NCBI GenBank assembly: GCA_003135055.1
Contig: PLDF01000194.1
Location: 6,494 to 52,439 of the forward strand
DNA length: 45,946 nt
DNA from: Bryobacterales bacterium
Lineage (GTDB): Bacteria; Acidobacteriota; Terriglobia; Bryobacterales; Bryobacteraceae
Reading direction: 5' to 3'
The position numbers and the translations under genes were made by a program. The notes under the pieces were generated by a model, which was not told the DNA's origin, made no database searches, and was given only the letters and a program-made list of their open reading frames with translations. Positions within the stretch are counted from its first letter, which is position 1; every line of letters starts with the position of its first letter. Positions 7,535 through 15,982 of the stretch are shown in pieces.

Positions 7535-8368
7535 ATGGGTTTCTATCGGGACGCCGACCAGATCTACCGGGTGCGGGAACTGGAAGACTTCCCCTGGCTG
7601 GTGCATGGATTTGGGACGCGGAACGCCGATATTCCGGGGCTGTTCGCCAATCTTGCCACGCTGAAACAGATACATTCCTCCACTTGCCTGCCCGCGGGCG
7701 GACGAGCGGGGCTTATCGGCGAGGGCGACGCGCTGCTGGAAGATGCGCCGGGCGCGGTTGTCGCCGTGAGGACTGCCGATTGCATTCCGATTCTGCTGGT
7801 GGACCAGCGGCTGCGCGCGGTGGCTGCGGTCCACGCGGGGTGGCGCGGGACGGCGGCCGGCATTGCGCGGCGCGCGGTGGAGGCTATGCGCGAACGGTTT
7901 GGCACGGATGCGGGCGATGTGCATGCGGCCATCGGGCCGGGAATCGGCGAGTGTTGCTTCGAGGTGGGGCCGGAGGTGGCGGCGGAATTCGGGCGCGGCG
8001 GCATAGGCAACGACATTGGTAACGACGTGGCAGCGCCGCCCGTTTTCCCAAGTTATAAGGCGGCCCAGGAGCTGAGCTATGGCGGGCCTGGGTTAAGCCT
8101 TGAGGCTTCCATCGCGGATCGGCGGCAAAAGGCCGAGCGCTCGGAGCGGCTCGGGACAGGGCAGGCCATGGGCCCACCCCACTATGCCGACAAGGTGCAT
8201 ATCGATCTGGCGGCTGAGAACCGGCGGCAGCTTCTCGAAGCGGGCGTAACGGACGAGCGAATCTACGCGTCGAATTTGTGCACCAAGTGTCTCTCCGGCG
8301 ATTTTCATTCGTTTCGGCGCGACCGCGAAGCGGCGGGGCGATTGTTTTCGTTTGCGGGCATCCGGTAA
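7535..8368 (+). CDS. pgeF: Peptidoglycan editing factor PgeF / multi-copper polyphenol oxidase-type purine phosphorylase
   Basis: This is the YfiH/DUF152 laccase-domain family. Its signature blocks are in order: VHGFGTR near the start, KQIHSS, VRTADCIPILL, VHAGWRGTAAGI, AAIGPGIGECCFEV, and C-terminal CTKCLSGDFHSFRRDR followed by FSFAGI. Family members are zinc enzymes with adenosine/purine nucleoside phosphorylase and deaminase activity, and PgeF also corrects amino acid errors in muropeptides. The ATG at 7535 (MGFYRDADQ) is preferred; a longer frame from 7502 would begin in the dispersed repeat. A low-complexity stretch at about 8090-8190, which includes a 53-bp repeat copy, replaces the usual loop just before VHIDLAAENRRQLLEAGV. 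The frame stays open, so the protein is probably active with a loop insertion of about 25-30 residues. Confidence 0.9.
   Translation: MGFYRDADQIYRVRELEDFPWLVHGFGTRNADIPGLFANLATLKQIHSSTCLPAGGRAGLIGEGDALLEDAPGAVVAVRTADCIPILLVDQRLRAVAAVHAGWRGTAAGIARRAVEAMRERFGTDAGDVHAAIGPGIGECCFEVGPEVAAEFGRGGIGNDIGNDVAAPPVFPSYKAAQELSYGGPGLSLEASIADRRQKAERSERLGTGQAMGPPHYADKVHIDLAAENRRQLLEAGVTDERIYASNLCTKCLSGDFHSFRRDREAAGRLFSFAGIR
8130..8182 (+). repeat. Dispersed 53-bp element inside pgeF
   Basis: This copy lies within the coding sequence of pgeF and is 48/53 identical by eye to 4921-4973. It encodes about ADRRQKAERSERLGTGQAM and neighbours. The coding frame is kept across it. Confidence 0.85.
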
Positions 8369-8395
8369 GCGGTAAATTAAAAGTGAGGCGATTGA

Positions 8396-9421
8396 ATGTT
8401 CACGTGGATTTGCCCGCAGTGCGGGCGCGAAGTTCCTCCCGCTTATACGGAGTGTCCCGACTGCGCCGCTAAAGCCGCGAGCGCAACAGCGCCGCCACCG
8501 GCGCCGCCACAGCAGCCCGCTTATCAACCACCTGCACAATCAGGCATGCCCACACAGGCAGGGATGCCTGGGCCACCGCAGCCTTACCCGCCTTACGCAC
8601 CGCAGCCGCAATATCCGCAGTACCCGCAATATCCTCAGTATCCTCCGCCTCCTTATCAGCAACCGCAGCAGCCCGGTTATCAGCAGCCGCAGCAGCCCGC
8701 TTACCAGCAGCCGGTCTATCAACAACCGCCGTATCAGCAGCCGGTTTACCAGCAACCGCAATACCAGCCGCCTCCACCTCCTCTACCGCCGTCCGCGGCT
8801 CCGCCACCGCCTCCGCCACTGCCTGCACCACCGGAGCCGATGGCTGCGCCCGCTCCGCCGCCGGTACACTCGGCGCCCGGAATGTCGAGCTTGTTTGGCG
8901 CGCCGGAGCCGCCGCCGCAAGGGGGATTCGGCGGCCTTCCGACGTGGCTGCTCACCATCATCTGCACTGCGGGGTTTGTGGCGTTGGTAGCCGGCATATA
9001 TTGGCTGGTGGGGTCTCACAGCAGCTCAACGGCGGTCGCCAACGTGGAGAGTCCGGCGGCGCGGCCGGGCGCTTCGACGAATCCGTGGCAGAAATTCATC
9101 GAGGTCTCCGGGCTGCGGTTGGTCGAGGATCCCAAGAGCAAGGGCAAGATCCTCGCGAAATTCTTGGTGACCAATCACTCGCCGGGCGATCTGACGGGGC
9201 TCGCGGGCAATGTCACCATCTGGGCGAGCACCAAGCGATCGGAAGAGGATGCGCAGGGCACGTTCTCATTCATTACCGACGTGCCGGCTTACGGGTCCAA
9301 AGAAGTCACGACCCCGTTGACGACCAAACTCAAGGTATATGAGCTGCCCGATTGGCAGAATGTGACCGCCGACCTGCAAATCACGGCTCCAAGCTCCGGA
9401 GGCTCCGGCGGGCTTCCGTGA
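8396..9421 (+). CDS. Zinc-ribbon membrane protein with Pro/Gln/Tyr-rich linker
   Basis: The 341-residue protein starts with a zinc ribbon, CPQCGREVPPAYTECPDC (residues 6-23). A long low-complexity region follows at about 30-165, built of repeats such as PQYPQYPQYP, QQPQQPxYQQP and Pro-Ala runs. A single membrane helix (LLTIICTAGFVALVAGIYW) lies near 182-205. A C-terminal domain of about 120 residues contains KGKILAKFLVTNHSPGDL and looks like an immunoglobulin-type beta sandwich. The layout suggests a cytoplasmic ribbon with the C-terminal domain outside. GAGG about 10 bases before the ATG supports the start. Its last 41 bases overlap the antisense remains of a TPR gene, so the C-terminus may have been re-made by that deletion. 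Function unknown. Confidence 0.8.
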   Translation: MFTWICPQCGREVPPAYTECPDCAAKAASATAPPPAPPQQPAYQPPAQSGMPTQAGMPGPPQPYPPYAPQPQYPQYPQYPQYPPPPYQQPQQPGYQQPQQPAYQQPVYQQPPYQQPVYQQPQYQPPPPPLPPSAAPPPPPPLPAPPEPMAAPAPPPVHSAPGMSSLFGAPEPPPQGGFGGLPTWLLTIICTAGFVALVAGIYWLVGSHSSSTAVANVESPAARPGASTNPWQKFIEVSGLRLVEDPKSKGKILAKFLVTNHSPGDLTGLAGNVTIWASTKRSEEDAQGTFSFITDVPAYGSKEVTTPLTTKLKVYELPDWQNVTADLQITAPSSGGSGGLP

Positions 9422-9649
9422 GGCCGGGACTGATAGCGAGGGCGCGGGCGTAACTCTGGCGCGCGGCTTCATTTGGACCGAGGGACTGGAGCACGGCGCC
9501 GCGATGGTTGTAGTTCTGCGCGTCATGGGACGGGACGAATGGCGGGCCGCGCCGGTGAAAATGGCATAATCGTCAAGGTGAAAGCCCCAAGCAAGCGAGC
9601 CGCCAAAAGCGGCCAACGCCACGGCGAGCAGCGCCAGCCGCGACCGCAC
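9381..9649 (-). pseudogene. Internally deleted TPR membrane glycosyltransferase-like gene
   Basis: The 5' end, from ATG at 9649, reads MRSRLALLAVALAAFGGSLA followed by WGFHLDDYAIF. This is the start of the first membrane helix and the acidic loop typical of TMTC-like TPR mannosyltransferases. Within about 90 bases the reading moves to another frame that reads AQNYNHRGAVLQSLGPNEAA and RQSYARALAISPGL, a C-terminal TPR unit, with a stop at 9381-9383. Nearly the whole gene, which in this family usually exceeds 500 codons, is therefore missing from the middle, and the junction lies at about 9510-9560. The remains overlap the end of the zinc-ribbon gene and lie divergent to nth. Confidence 0.65.
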
Positions 9650-9667
9650 GATCTGATAAGAACTGCC

Positions 9668-10327
9668 GTGAAGCGTCCCAAAACCGCGGCCGAACGAAAG
9701 GCGCGTATCGCCGGGATTCTGCGCCGCCTGAACGAGATGTATCCGAACGCCACCTGCGCGTTAGTGCATCGCAATCCGTGGGAACTTCTCGTCGCCACGA
9801 TTCTTTCCGCGCAGTGCACGGACAAGCGCGTGAACCTGGTGACGCCGGGCCTGTTCGCCAAGTATCCGACGCCGCGGGATTTCGCGGCGGTGAAGCCGGA
9901 GGTGCTGGCGGAGGATATCCGCAGCACCGGTTTTTTCAATAACAAAGCGAAGTCGATTGTGGGCGCGGCGAAGAAGGTGGTGGGCGATTTTGGCGGCAAG
10001 GTTCCGCGGACCATCGAGGAGATGCTCGCGATTCCCGGCGCGGCGCGGAAGACGGCGAATGTGGTGCTGGGGACGGCTTATGGGATCGCGTCGGGCGTGG
10101 TGGTGGATACGCATGTGCAGCGGATATCGGCGCGGCTGGACCTGACGAAAGAGACCGATCCGGTAACGATTGAGCGGGATTTGATGAAGATCATTCCGCG
10201 GGACCGGTGGATTCTGTTTTCGCATCAGTTGATTCTGCATGGGCGGGCGTTGTGCGTGGCGCGGGGGCCTAAGTGCGGGGAGTGTGGGCTGAATAGTTTG
10301 TGTTATGCGAAGGATAAGACGGCTTGA
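9668..10327 (+). CDS. nth: Endonuclease III
   Basis: This DNA glycosylase/AP lyase removes oxidised pyrimidines in base excision repair. From the GTG at 9668 it is 219 residues, the normal size for Nth. The helix-hairpin-helix IPGAARKTANVV lies at 122-133 with the catalytic Lys at 128, and the catalytic Asp is in VDTHV (147). The 4Fe-4S cysteines are C196, C203, C206 and C212 (C-x6-C-x2-C-x5-C). An open frame extends upstream to 9473, but that part is antisense to the decayed TPR gene, so the GTG start is preferred; an ATG at 9542 is also possible but would add unrelated sequence. Confidence 0.95.
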   Translation: MKRPKTAAERKARIAGILRRLNEMYPNATCALVHRNPWELLVATILSAQCTDKRVNLVTPGLFAKYPTPRDFAAVKPEVLAEDIRSTGFFNNKAKSIVGAAKKVVGDFGGKVPRTIEEMLAIPGAARKTANVVLGTAYGIASGVVVDTHVQRISARLDLTKETDPVTIERDLMKIIPRDRWILFSHQLILHGRALCVARGPKCGECGLNSLCYAKDKTA

Positions 10328-10348
10328 GAATCGCGAACCCCGCCCCCT

Positions 10349-12535
10349 TTATTTTCCGGAGAGCTTTTGGTAGAGGTCCAGATCTTGCTTGGCTTCGTCC
10401 GTCTTGCCTGCCTTGGCGGCTACCATGCCGCGCAACTCGAAGATCCTCGGAAGATAGAGCGGCATGAAAGTGCCCACGCCGGTGTGCGGCGGAACGGGAG
10501 TCAGTTTCAGCAGCGGCGCGGCGGCGTCGAAGTTACCGCTTTCGATATGGGTCCACGCGAGCAGAACTGGCAAACCTTCGTTGATGGCGACGCCGGTGGC
10601 GTCGTAGAGCCGCTGCAGCGGCGCGGCGGCGGCCTTCACTTTGCCATCGAGCAGCAATGCATAACCCAGCATTTGCTGCTTTACCATGTCTTGCGCCGGG
10701 TTGGGAAGGAAGCGGTCCGCGCGCGACGACCATTCTTCGGCGGAGGCGGAAGGCTGCGCGAGAAATCGAGAAATCGCCGCTGGCGCGCCTGTCGCGGCGG
10801 TGGCCAGTGACGCGGCCTTTTGCGCCAATTCCGCGGCGGCGGCGCGGTCCCCCCGCATCAGGCTCCAGACCGCCAACTCCGCATAGGCATGCGATGCGGC
10901 GGGTTGACCGGTGGGTTGATCGGCGGGCTGGCCGCGGAGCCCTGCGCCGCCGACTGCCTGGCCTGCGGCGGCGGGTTGACCGACAGGTTGACCGGTGGGC
11001 TGGCCGCGGAGACCTCCGCTGCCGACTGCCTGGCTTGCGGCGGCGGGTTGGCCGGTGCGCTGCGAGTCATGCTCCAACGCCCGCGCCAGCGTTTCCAGTT
11101 TCCCGTAGGCTTCCGTGCGGCGGCCGGTGAGCCACAACCATTGCAGCTCGCGGAACGGCACGCCCGGATCGTGAGCGGCGGTCCGCGCCTCGGTGAATTT
11201 CTTCTCCAAATCGTCGGCGCCCGCGATGTCGCCCGTCATCAGCCGGGCCATGGCGGCTTTGAACAGATCGCCGTCCGGTCCATTAGGGAGGACATTAGGG
11301 TCCCTCCGATTCGCCTGCAGATACAAGTCTTCGGCTTCGCGCGGATGGCCGCTGAGAAAATTGAGATCGCCTAGCGAATCGAGCGCGTTGGCGTCGTTGG
11401 GACGCAACTGCCGGTAGCGGCGGAGTGCGGCCAGGCCGCCGTCGAAATCGCCGGCATAGGTGGCGGCGTAACCAAGTTCGTTGAGCAGGTCGGCGCTTTC
11501 GGGTTCCTGTTCGAGCGCGCGGCGGTAGGCATCCTCAGCCTGCCGGTAATCGTGCCTGGTCATAGCGGTTTCGGCGAGGGTCTGCCAGGTCCGCGGATCC
11601 GCGGGTTCCAGCTTGGCCAGAGCGGCAAGCGCCTGCAGCCTGGATGCGGAATCGCCGCTTAGCCCGCCAGCCTCGACGGCGATGCGCGCGCGTTCGATGG
11701 GCGCGATGGCATCGCCACGCGCGCGGGCGCGGTCCAGTTCGGCGATGGCGGCCGCGCGGTCGCCGCGTTGCGCGTCGAGTTGGGCGAGCATGCGATAGGG
11801 CGGGCCGAAGTTGGGGTCTGCCGCGACGGCGCGGTCCAGGCTCGCGGCGGTATCGGAGGCATTGTGAGATTCTATCGCCTCCACATATGCTTTCAGGCAC
11901 TCCAGGTTATGGGTGGAGTACGGCGTGAGGCGAGTGGCGAACTGGCGCGCGATCTCGGTGGCGGCGCCCATTACGTCATCGGCGCCGGTGGAGACCGCGA
12001 TCGCTTTCGCCATTCTGCCGGTGTGCGCGTCTTCGATGGTAAAGCGGGCGTAAAGGCGGCCGGCGCGTACCGAATAATCTCCATAGCCCAAGCGGTTGGC
12101 GCCGGCGGCAAGAGCGTCCGGGCGTTCGGCGGATATGCCCGGCGCGGAAATCGGCCGGACGCCCAGAGTGCGGTCGAAGGCGTGCAATTCGCCCGTCGAA
12201 ATGACGGAGATGCCGGGCGCGCCCGACAACTCCGCGGAGATAATCTCCGCCAAGGCGCGGCCTATCCAATCGGCGGTGGAGCTGGCGCTCAGGTTTTCAA
12301 AGCGTAGAATGGCGAACCGCTGCGGCTCCAGCCTGGCGGCGCTTTTTGGGGCGATCCGCGAGCAGCCAGCGGCGCCGAGAAGCAAGGCAATAACGAGTAA
12401 GACAGGCCTCCAGACCTGTCTGGTTGCAGGAACGGCGAAGGAGTGCAGGTAACCCCAAGAGGACAGGCCGGGAGGCCTGTCCCGGCCGCAGGTTAACAAC
12501 CGGTTAACAACCTGCCCCACAAAATCTTCCTGCAC
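10349..12535 (-). CDS. TPR lipoprotein with FlgO-like N-terminal domain
   Basis: The protein of up to 728 residues carries a lipoprotein signal (LLVIALLLGAAGC, Cys near residue 58). A domain of about 150 residues follows, starting RFAILRFENLSASSTADWIG, which resembles the CsgG/FlgO-like domain placed before TPRs in adenylate-cyclase-like and kinase-associated proteins. At least eight TPR units fill residues 215-440 and the C-terminal part. A 24-residue tandem repeat (about 485-545) interrupts it. The GTG start at 12535 is uncertain: no ribosome site is visible and the first 45 codons consist of two GACAGGCC hairpins and a duplicated GGTTAACAACC, so the natural start may have been lost or moved. 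It lies 8 bases after the stop of the next TPR gene, in the same operon. Confidence 0.75.
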   Translation of the reverse strand: MQEDFVGQVVNRLLTCGRDRPPGLSSWGYLHSFAVPATRQVWRPVLLVIALLLGAAGCSRIAPKSAARLEPQRFAILRFENLSASSTADWIGRALAEIISAELSGAPGISVISTGELHAFDRTLGVRPISAPGISAERPDALAAGANRLGYGDYSVRAGRLYARFTIEDAHTGRMAKAIAVSTGADDVMGAATEIARQFATRLTPYSTHNLECLKAYVEAIESHNASDTAASLDRAVAADPNFGPPYRMLAQLDAQRGDRAAAIAELDRARARGDAIAPIERARIAVEAGGLSGDSASRLQALAALAKLEPADPRTWQTLAETAMTRHDYRQAEDAYRRALEQEPESADLLNELGYAATYAGDFDGGLAALRRYRQLRPNDANALDSLGDLNFLSGHPREAEDLYLQANRRDPNVLPNGPDGDLFKAAMARLMTGDIAGADDLEKKFTEARTAAHDPGVPFRELQWLWLTGRRTEAYGKLETLARALEHDSQRTGQPAAASQAVGSGGLRGQPTGQPVGQPAAAGQAVGGAGLRGQPADQPTGQPAASHAYAELAVWSLMRGDRAAAAELAQKAASLATAATGAPAAISRFLAQPSASAEEWSSRADRFLPNPAQDMVKQQMLGYALLLDGKVKAAAAPLQRLYDATGVAINEGLPVLLAWTHIESGNFDAAAPLLKLTPVPPHTGVGTFMPLYLPRIFELRGMVAAKAGKTDEAKQDLDLYQKLSGK
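10896..11069. repeat. 72-bp in-frame tandem repeat in TPR lipoprotein gene
   Basis: Two full units and a partial third, with a period of about 72 bases, encode a 24-residue unit of the form QPAAAxQAVGxxGLRGQPxx plus QPxG. The units differ by a few bases. The length is a multiple of three, so copy-number change would keep the frame. Confidence 0.85.
12401..12512. repeat. Two GACAGGCC hairpins and a duplicated GGTTAACAACC
   Basis: Hairpins lie at 12401-12420 (one stem mismatch) and 12462-12481 (loop GGGA). GGTTAACAACC is repeated head to tail at 12491-12501 and 12502-12512. All of these are inside the first codons of the TPR lipoprotein frame, upstream of its signal sequence. Confidence 0.85.
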
Positions 12536-12543
12536 TACAAGGT

Positions 12544-13338
12544 CTACAGTACACGCGGCTCCAGCTTCAGCAGCTCCTTAAACTCGGGCAAATTGCGCAG
12601 CGGATTGAACTCCGGCGCTTCGGTCGCTTTCTCCTTATCTTTCAAACCCTCTTCGAAGGCCTTGCGGAGATATTGCAGCGATAACTCGTTGCGGCCCGAC
12701 TTGGCGTACATCTTGGCCAGGTAGAAATGGAATTTGGCCCGGTCTTCGATATTGCGCTCCTGCATCATGACGCCGAAGCTGCCGTGGCGCTCAAACACTT
12801 CCGGGTCGAGCCGCACCGCCGTCTGGAAGGCGGCCTGCGCGCGCTCGTAGTTCTTGCGCGAAAACCAGGAGGAGCCTAGATTCACGTAGACGGCCGCGGA
12901 TTTGTAATCGTCCGGCGCCAGCGCCAGCGCGCGCGTGAACCAGGTCGTGGCGCGGCGGTAGTTTCTCTTGGTGTAATAAATGGCGCCGATATTGTTGATG
13001 GCTTCTTCGTAATCGGGCTTCAGCTTGACCGCCAGCTGATACTCTTTCAGCGCCTGGTCGAGCTGCAGCAGTTGGTGATACGCGATGCCTTCCTTGTTGT
13101 GAAGCACCGGATCTTTGGGCGAGCCTTCGCGGAACGTGTCGATCGCTTCGCGGTACATCTTGCGCGCCAGGAAAATATCGCCGCGCTCTTCGGACGAAAG
13201 CGGCCGCCGCTCCGCCGCTTGAGCCGGATTCGGAGTGGAAGTTCTGGTCCCGTCCACCAGCGCGCTCCCCGTTTGTGCGAACGCGTATGTGGAACCGAGG
13301 CCTGCCACAAGCATCATGGCGAAAGGTTGTAAACCCAT
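12544..13338 (-). CDS. Secreted TPR protein
   Basis: This 264-residue protein has a signal peptide (MGLQPFAMMLVAGLGSTYAFAQ) followed by about four TPR units between residues 60 and 190, such as EEAINNIGAIYYTKRNYRRA and AAVYVNLGSSWFSRKNYERA. The C-terminal helical part ends in NPLRNLPEFKELL. TPR proteins act as scaffolds in protein complexes. Its place 18 bases downstream of the penicillin-binding protein gene and just upstream of the TPR lipoprotein gene suggests a role in envelope assembly, which is inference. A G-rich stretch (GGGGGG) just before the ATG may serve as ribosome site. Confidence 0.88.
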   Translation of the reverse strand: MGLQPFAMMLVAGLGSTYAFAQTGSALVDGTRTSTPNPAQAAERRPLSSEERGDIFLARKMYREAIDTFREGSPKDPVLHNKEGIAYHQLLQLDQALKEYQLAVKLKPDYEEAINNIGAIYYTKRNYRRATTWFTRALALAPDDYKSAAVYVNLGSSWFSRKNYERAQAAFQTAVRLDPEVFERHGSFGVMMQERNIEDRAKFHFYLAKMYAKSGRNELSLQYLRKAFEEGLKDKEKATEAPEFNPLRNLPEFKELLKLEPRVL

Positions 13339-13356
13339 GGGCCCCCCTTATGGGTT

Positions 13357-15900
13357 CTATTTAAACACACCCAGGATGCGGTGTAAAAGGCTCTTCTTGG
13401 GCGGCTTGTCCGCGTCCTTGTCCGATTTCTTTTGAGCGGCTGGCGTATCGGGTGGAATCTGCCGCGCGGCGCGGCGGGCCACCGCGCTCGAATCGAGCTG
13501 GGCGCCGGTAGCGCGCGGCGGCGCGTCGGGCTGGGAAGCCGCATGCACGGGCGCAGGCTGTTCGGTATCCCATCCGGCGATATTGGTGATGCCCTGGCGC
13601 CCGCCGTGGAGCGGGCAAAGGCCCACCGGCTGAGTCCCGGCGATATAAACCTCCGAGCGCACTTTGGGGCACGCGGGCGTGGCCGGCATGCCGGAGAGCG
13701 GGTCGATATCGATGGTCACGATGCCGTCGGGAGCCACGAACGGCTTGGTGTCGCCGTACTCGCGGAAATTGAGGGCGCGCTTCATGAACTCGGCCCAGAT
13801 GGGCGCGGCCGAGTGAGCGCCTTCGAGGTCGAGCTCGCGATTGTCGTCGAAGCCCACCCAGACCACGCAGAGCAGCTCCGAAGTATATCCGGCGAACCAG
13901 CCGTCGTGCGACGTCCCGGTCTTGCCGGCGGCGGGAACGTTGAATTTGTAGCGCGCGCGGACGCCGGCGGCGGTGCCGGTGCGCAGCACTTCCTCCATCA
14001 GGCTGGTCATCAGGTAGGCCACGCGCGGGTCGAGCGCCGGCCTGGTTTCGGGCTTATCCTTGTAGATTGTTTTGCCGGCCTGCGAGCGTACCAGCGAAAT
14101 GAAACTGGGCTTCACGTACGTGCCGCCGTTGGCGAATATGGTATACGCCCCGGCGGCTTCGAGCGGCGTAATTTCGTACGCTCCGAGCGCGACGGAGGGC
14201 GTCGGCTGAATCTTGTAGTTCATGCCGGCGCGGTTGGCCATCGCGACCACGTTGTCGTAACCTACCATCTCGGCCACTTTCACCGTGGCTACGTTGAGTG
14301 AGTGAGCCAGCGCGTCGCGCAGCGTCACATCGCCGTAGAACTTCTTTTCGAAATTGCTGGGCTGGTAGGGTTTTTCGTCGAACCAGAAGGTGGTGGGGCT
14401 GTCGTCCACCATTGTGCTGGGCGTGAGGATGCGCGATCCGCCTTCCACGCCCGTATCCATGGCGGTGGCGTAGACGAACGGCTTGAAGATGGACCCCGGC
14501 TGGCGCTTCGCCAGAATGTGGTCGAGCTGGCTCATGCCGTAATTGCGGCCGCCGGCGAGTGCGCGGACCGCGCCGGTATGCGGGTCGATAGCCACCAGCG
14601 CCACCTGCGGCTCAGGCGGAATCTGCCCCTTGAAGCGGCGCTGCTTCTTGATCTGCTCGTCCACGCTCGCCATGCCGAGGCGGATAGCTTCGGCGGCGGC
14701 GCGTTGCAGGCGCATATCGAGCGTGGTGTAGACGCGGAAGGCGTTGGATTGAAAATCCGCATCCTGAAACTTGGATTGCAGCGCATCGTCCACCAGGTCG
14801 ACGAAGTAGGGCGCTTCCACCGATTGCGCCGTGCCCTGCGCCACCGCGACCGGCGCTGCACTGGCCAGCGCGTAATCCCGGTCGCCAATGTAATTATTCG
14901 CCCGCATCAGGCCGAGCACGATGTTGCGGCGATCCTTGAGGCGTTCCGGGTGCTTGTAGGGCTGATAGTAGGACGGCCGCTGAATCATGCCCGCCAGCGA
15001 CGCGGCTTCGGGCAGGTTGATCTGGCTGAGGTCCTTCCCAAAGTAGGCTTCGGAGGCTTCGCCAAAGCCGCGGATGCTATAGGCGCCGCGCCAGCCGAGC
15101 GGAACGTCGTTGGCGTAATCCTCGAAGATTTCCTCCTTGGAGAGGCTCTGCTCGATTTGCACCGTGATGATCATTTCGGCCAGCTTGCGGGTCCACCGCT
15201 TTTCCTGGTCGAGCCAGAACATGCGCGCAAGCTGCTGGCTGAGAGTGGAGGCGCCCTGGTCTTTGCGGCCCTCGCGGAGATCGGTGTAAGCCGCCTTGAC
15301 GATGCGAATGGGGTCGAAGCCGTTGTGGTTGAAAAAGCGCTTGTCTTCGATGGAAGTCACCGCCTGCACCAGGACCGGCGGGATATCGTGGAACTTCACC
15401 ATGCGGCGCTTCTCGCGGCTGGCGCCGGAAACGTTGGTGATGAGCTGCGGCTCCAGTTGATATTCGGGACGCGCGGTGTTGTCCTGCAGGGAGACGATTT
15501 GCGAGATCTTTCCGGCGGCAAACTTGATGACGCCGGCTTCCTGGTCGAAGTAGGAATCCGGGCCGGGAAAGATTTCGATGGAATTCGGGTGGGTCTGATA
15601 GTAGCCGGTACGATTGGCGTGCGATTCGGTGTAGCCGCTGCGGCGGAGCTGGGCGGCGATATCCGCCGGCGAGAGCGCATCGCCAAGGGCTACGGATTCC
15701 GGCGCGCCGTAGATCTTGGCGGTATTGGCGAAGGGAACGTGCAGCTTTTCGGCGACGACGTGGGAGTATTGGTCGTAATAATACGCAAAGGCGCCGACGG
15801 CCGCAATGGTGAAGAGGGCCGCGGCGATCACCAGGAAGCGGCCAACCGGCCCCAGGCAGAAGCGCGCCAGCCCCGAATTCGCCGGGATCCGGACTTTCAT
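13357..15900 (-). CDS. Class A penicillin-binding protein (PBP1-type)
   Basis: This bifunctional enzyme polymerises lipid II glycan strands and cross-links peptides at the outer face of the inner membrane. From the ATG at 15900 it has 847 residues. A membrane anchor lies at about 14-42, followed by a PBP1b-like UB2-type region. The GT51 domain has EDKRFFNHNGFDP (185-197) and GASTLSQQLAR (216-226). The transpeptidase has SIFK with the nucleophile near 470, SLN near 534 and KTGTS near 660. A Pro/Lys-rich tail ends the protein. A longer frame reaches 16008 but runs through a dispersed hairpin at 15983-16002, so the start beside AAAAGAGAAATG is preferred. It sits in a minus-strand run with two small membrane proteins upstream and two TPR proteins downstream. 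Confidence 0.95.
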   Translation of the reverse strand: MKVRIPANSGLARFCLGPVGRFLVIAAALFTIAAVGAFAYYYDQYSHVVAEKLHVPFANTAKIYGAPESVALGDALSPADIAAQLRRSGYTESHANRTGYYQTHPNSIEIFPGPDSYFDQEAGVIKFAAGKISQIVSLQDNTARPEYQLEPQLITNVSGASREKRRMVKFHDIPPVLVQAVTSIEDKRFFNHNGFDPIRIVKAAYTDLREGRKDQGASTLSQQLARMFWLDQEKRWTRKLAEMIITVQIEQSLSKEEIFEDYANDVPLGWRGAYSIRGFGEASEAYFGKDLSQINLPEAASLAGMIQRPSYYQPYKHPERLKDRRNIVLGLMRANNYIGDRDYALASAAPVAVAQGTAQSVEAPYFVDLVDDALQSKFQDADFQSNAFRVYTTLDMRLQRAAAEAIRLGMASVDEQIKKQRRFKGQIPPEPQVALVAIDPHTGAVRALAGGRNYGMSQLDHILAKRQPGSIFKPFVYATAMDTGVEGGSRILTPSTMVDDSPTTFWFDEKPYQPSNFEKKFYGDVTLRDALAHSLNVATVKVAEMVGYDNVVAMANRAGMNYKIQPTPSVALGAYEITPLEAAGAYTIFANGGTYVKPSFISLVRSQAGKTIYKDKPETRPALDPRVAYLMTSLMEEVLRTGTAAGVRARYKFNVPAAGKTGTSHDGWFAGYTSELLCVVWVGFDDNRELDLEGAHSAAPIWAEFMKRALNFREYGDTKPFVAPDGIVTIDIDPLSGMPATPACPKVRSEVYIAGTQPVGLCPLHGGRQGITNIAGWDTEQPAPVHAASQPDAPPRATGAQLDSSAVARRAARQIPPDTPAAQKKSDKDADKPPKKSLLHRILGVFK

Positions 15901-15982
15901 TTCTCTTTTTTGCACTAAACTCGATTGTCTCATGAAGTGAGGCGCCGCTTCCCGCTGCCAATAGCTAACGCCGAATTCGCCC

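Noticed and set aside
9473..9667. N-terminal extension of endonuclease III.
   Set aside because: It is antisense to the decayed TPR glycosyltransferase gene and unlike any Nth N-terminus; the GTG at 9668 gives the normal length.
13432..15918. Two long plus-strand frames (289 and 538 codons) opposite the PBP gene.
   Set aside because: Composition typical of shadow frames in GC-rich genes; the minus strand carries all PBP motifs.
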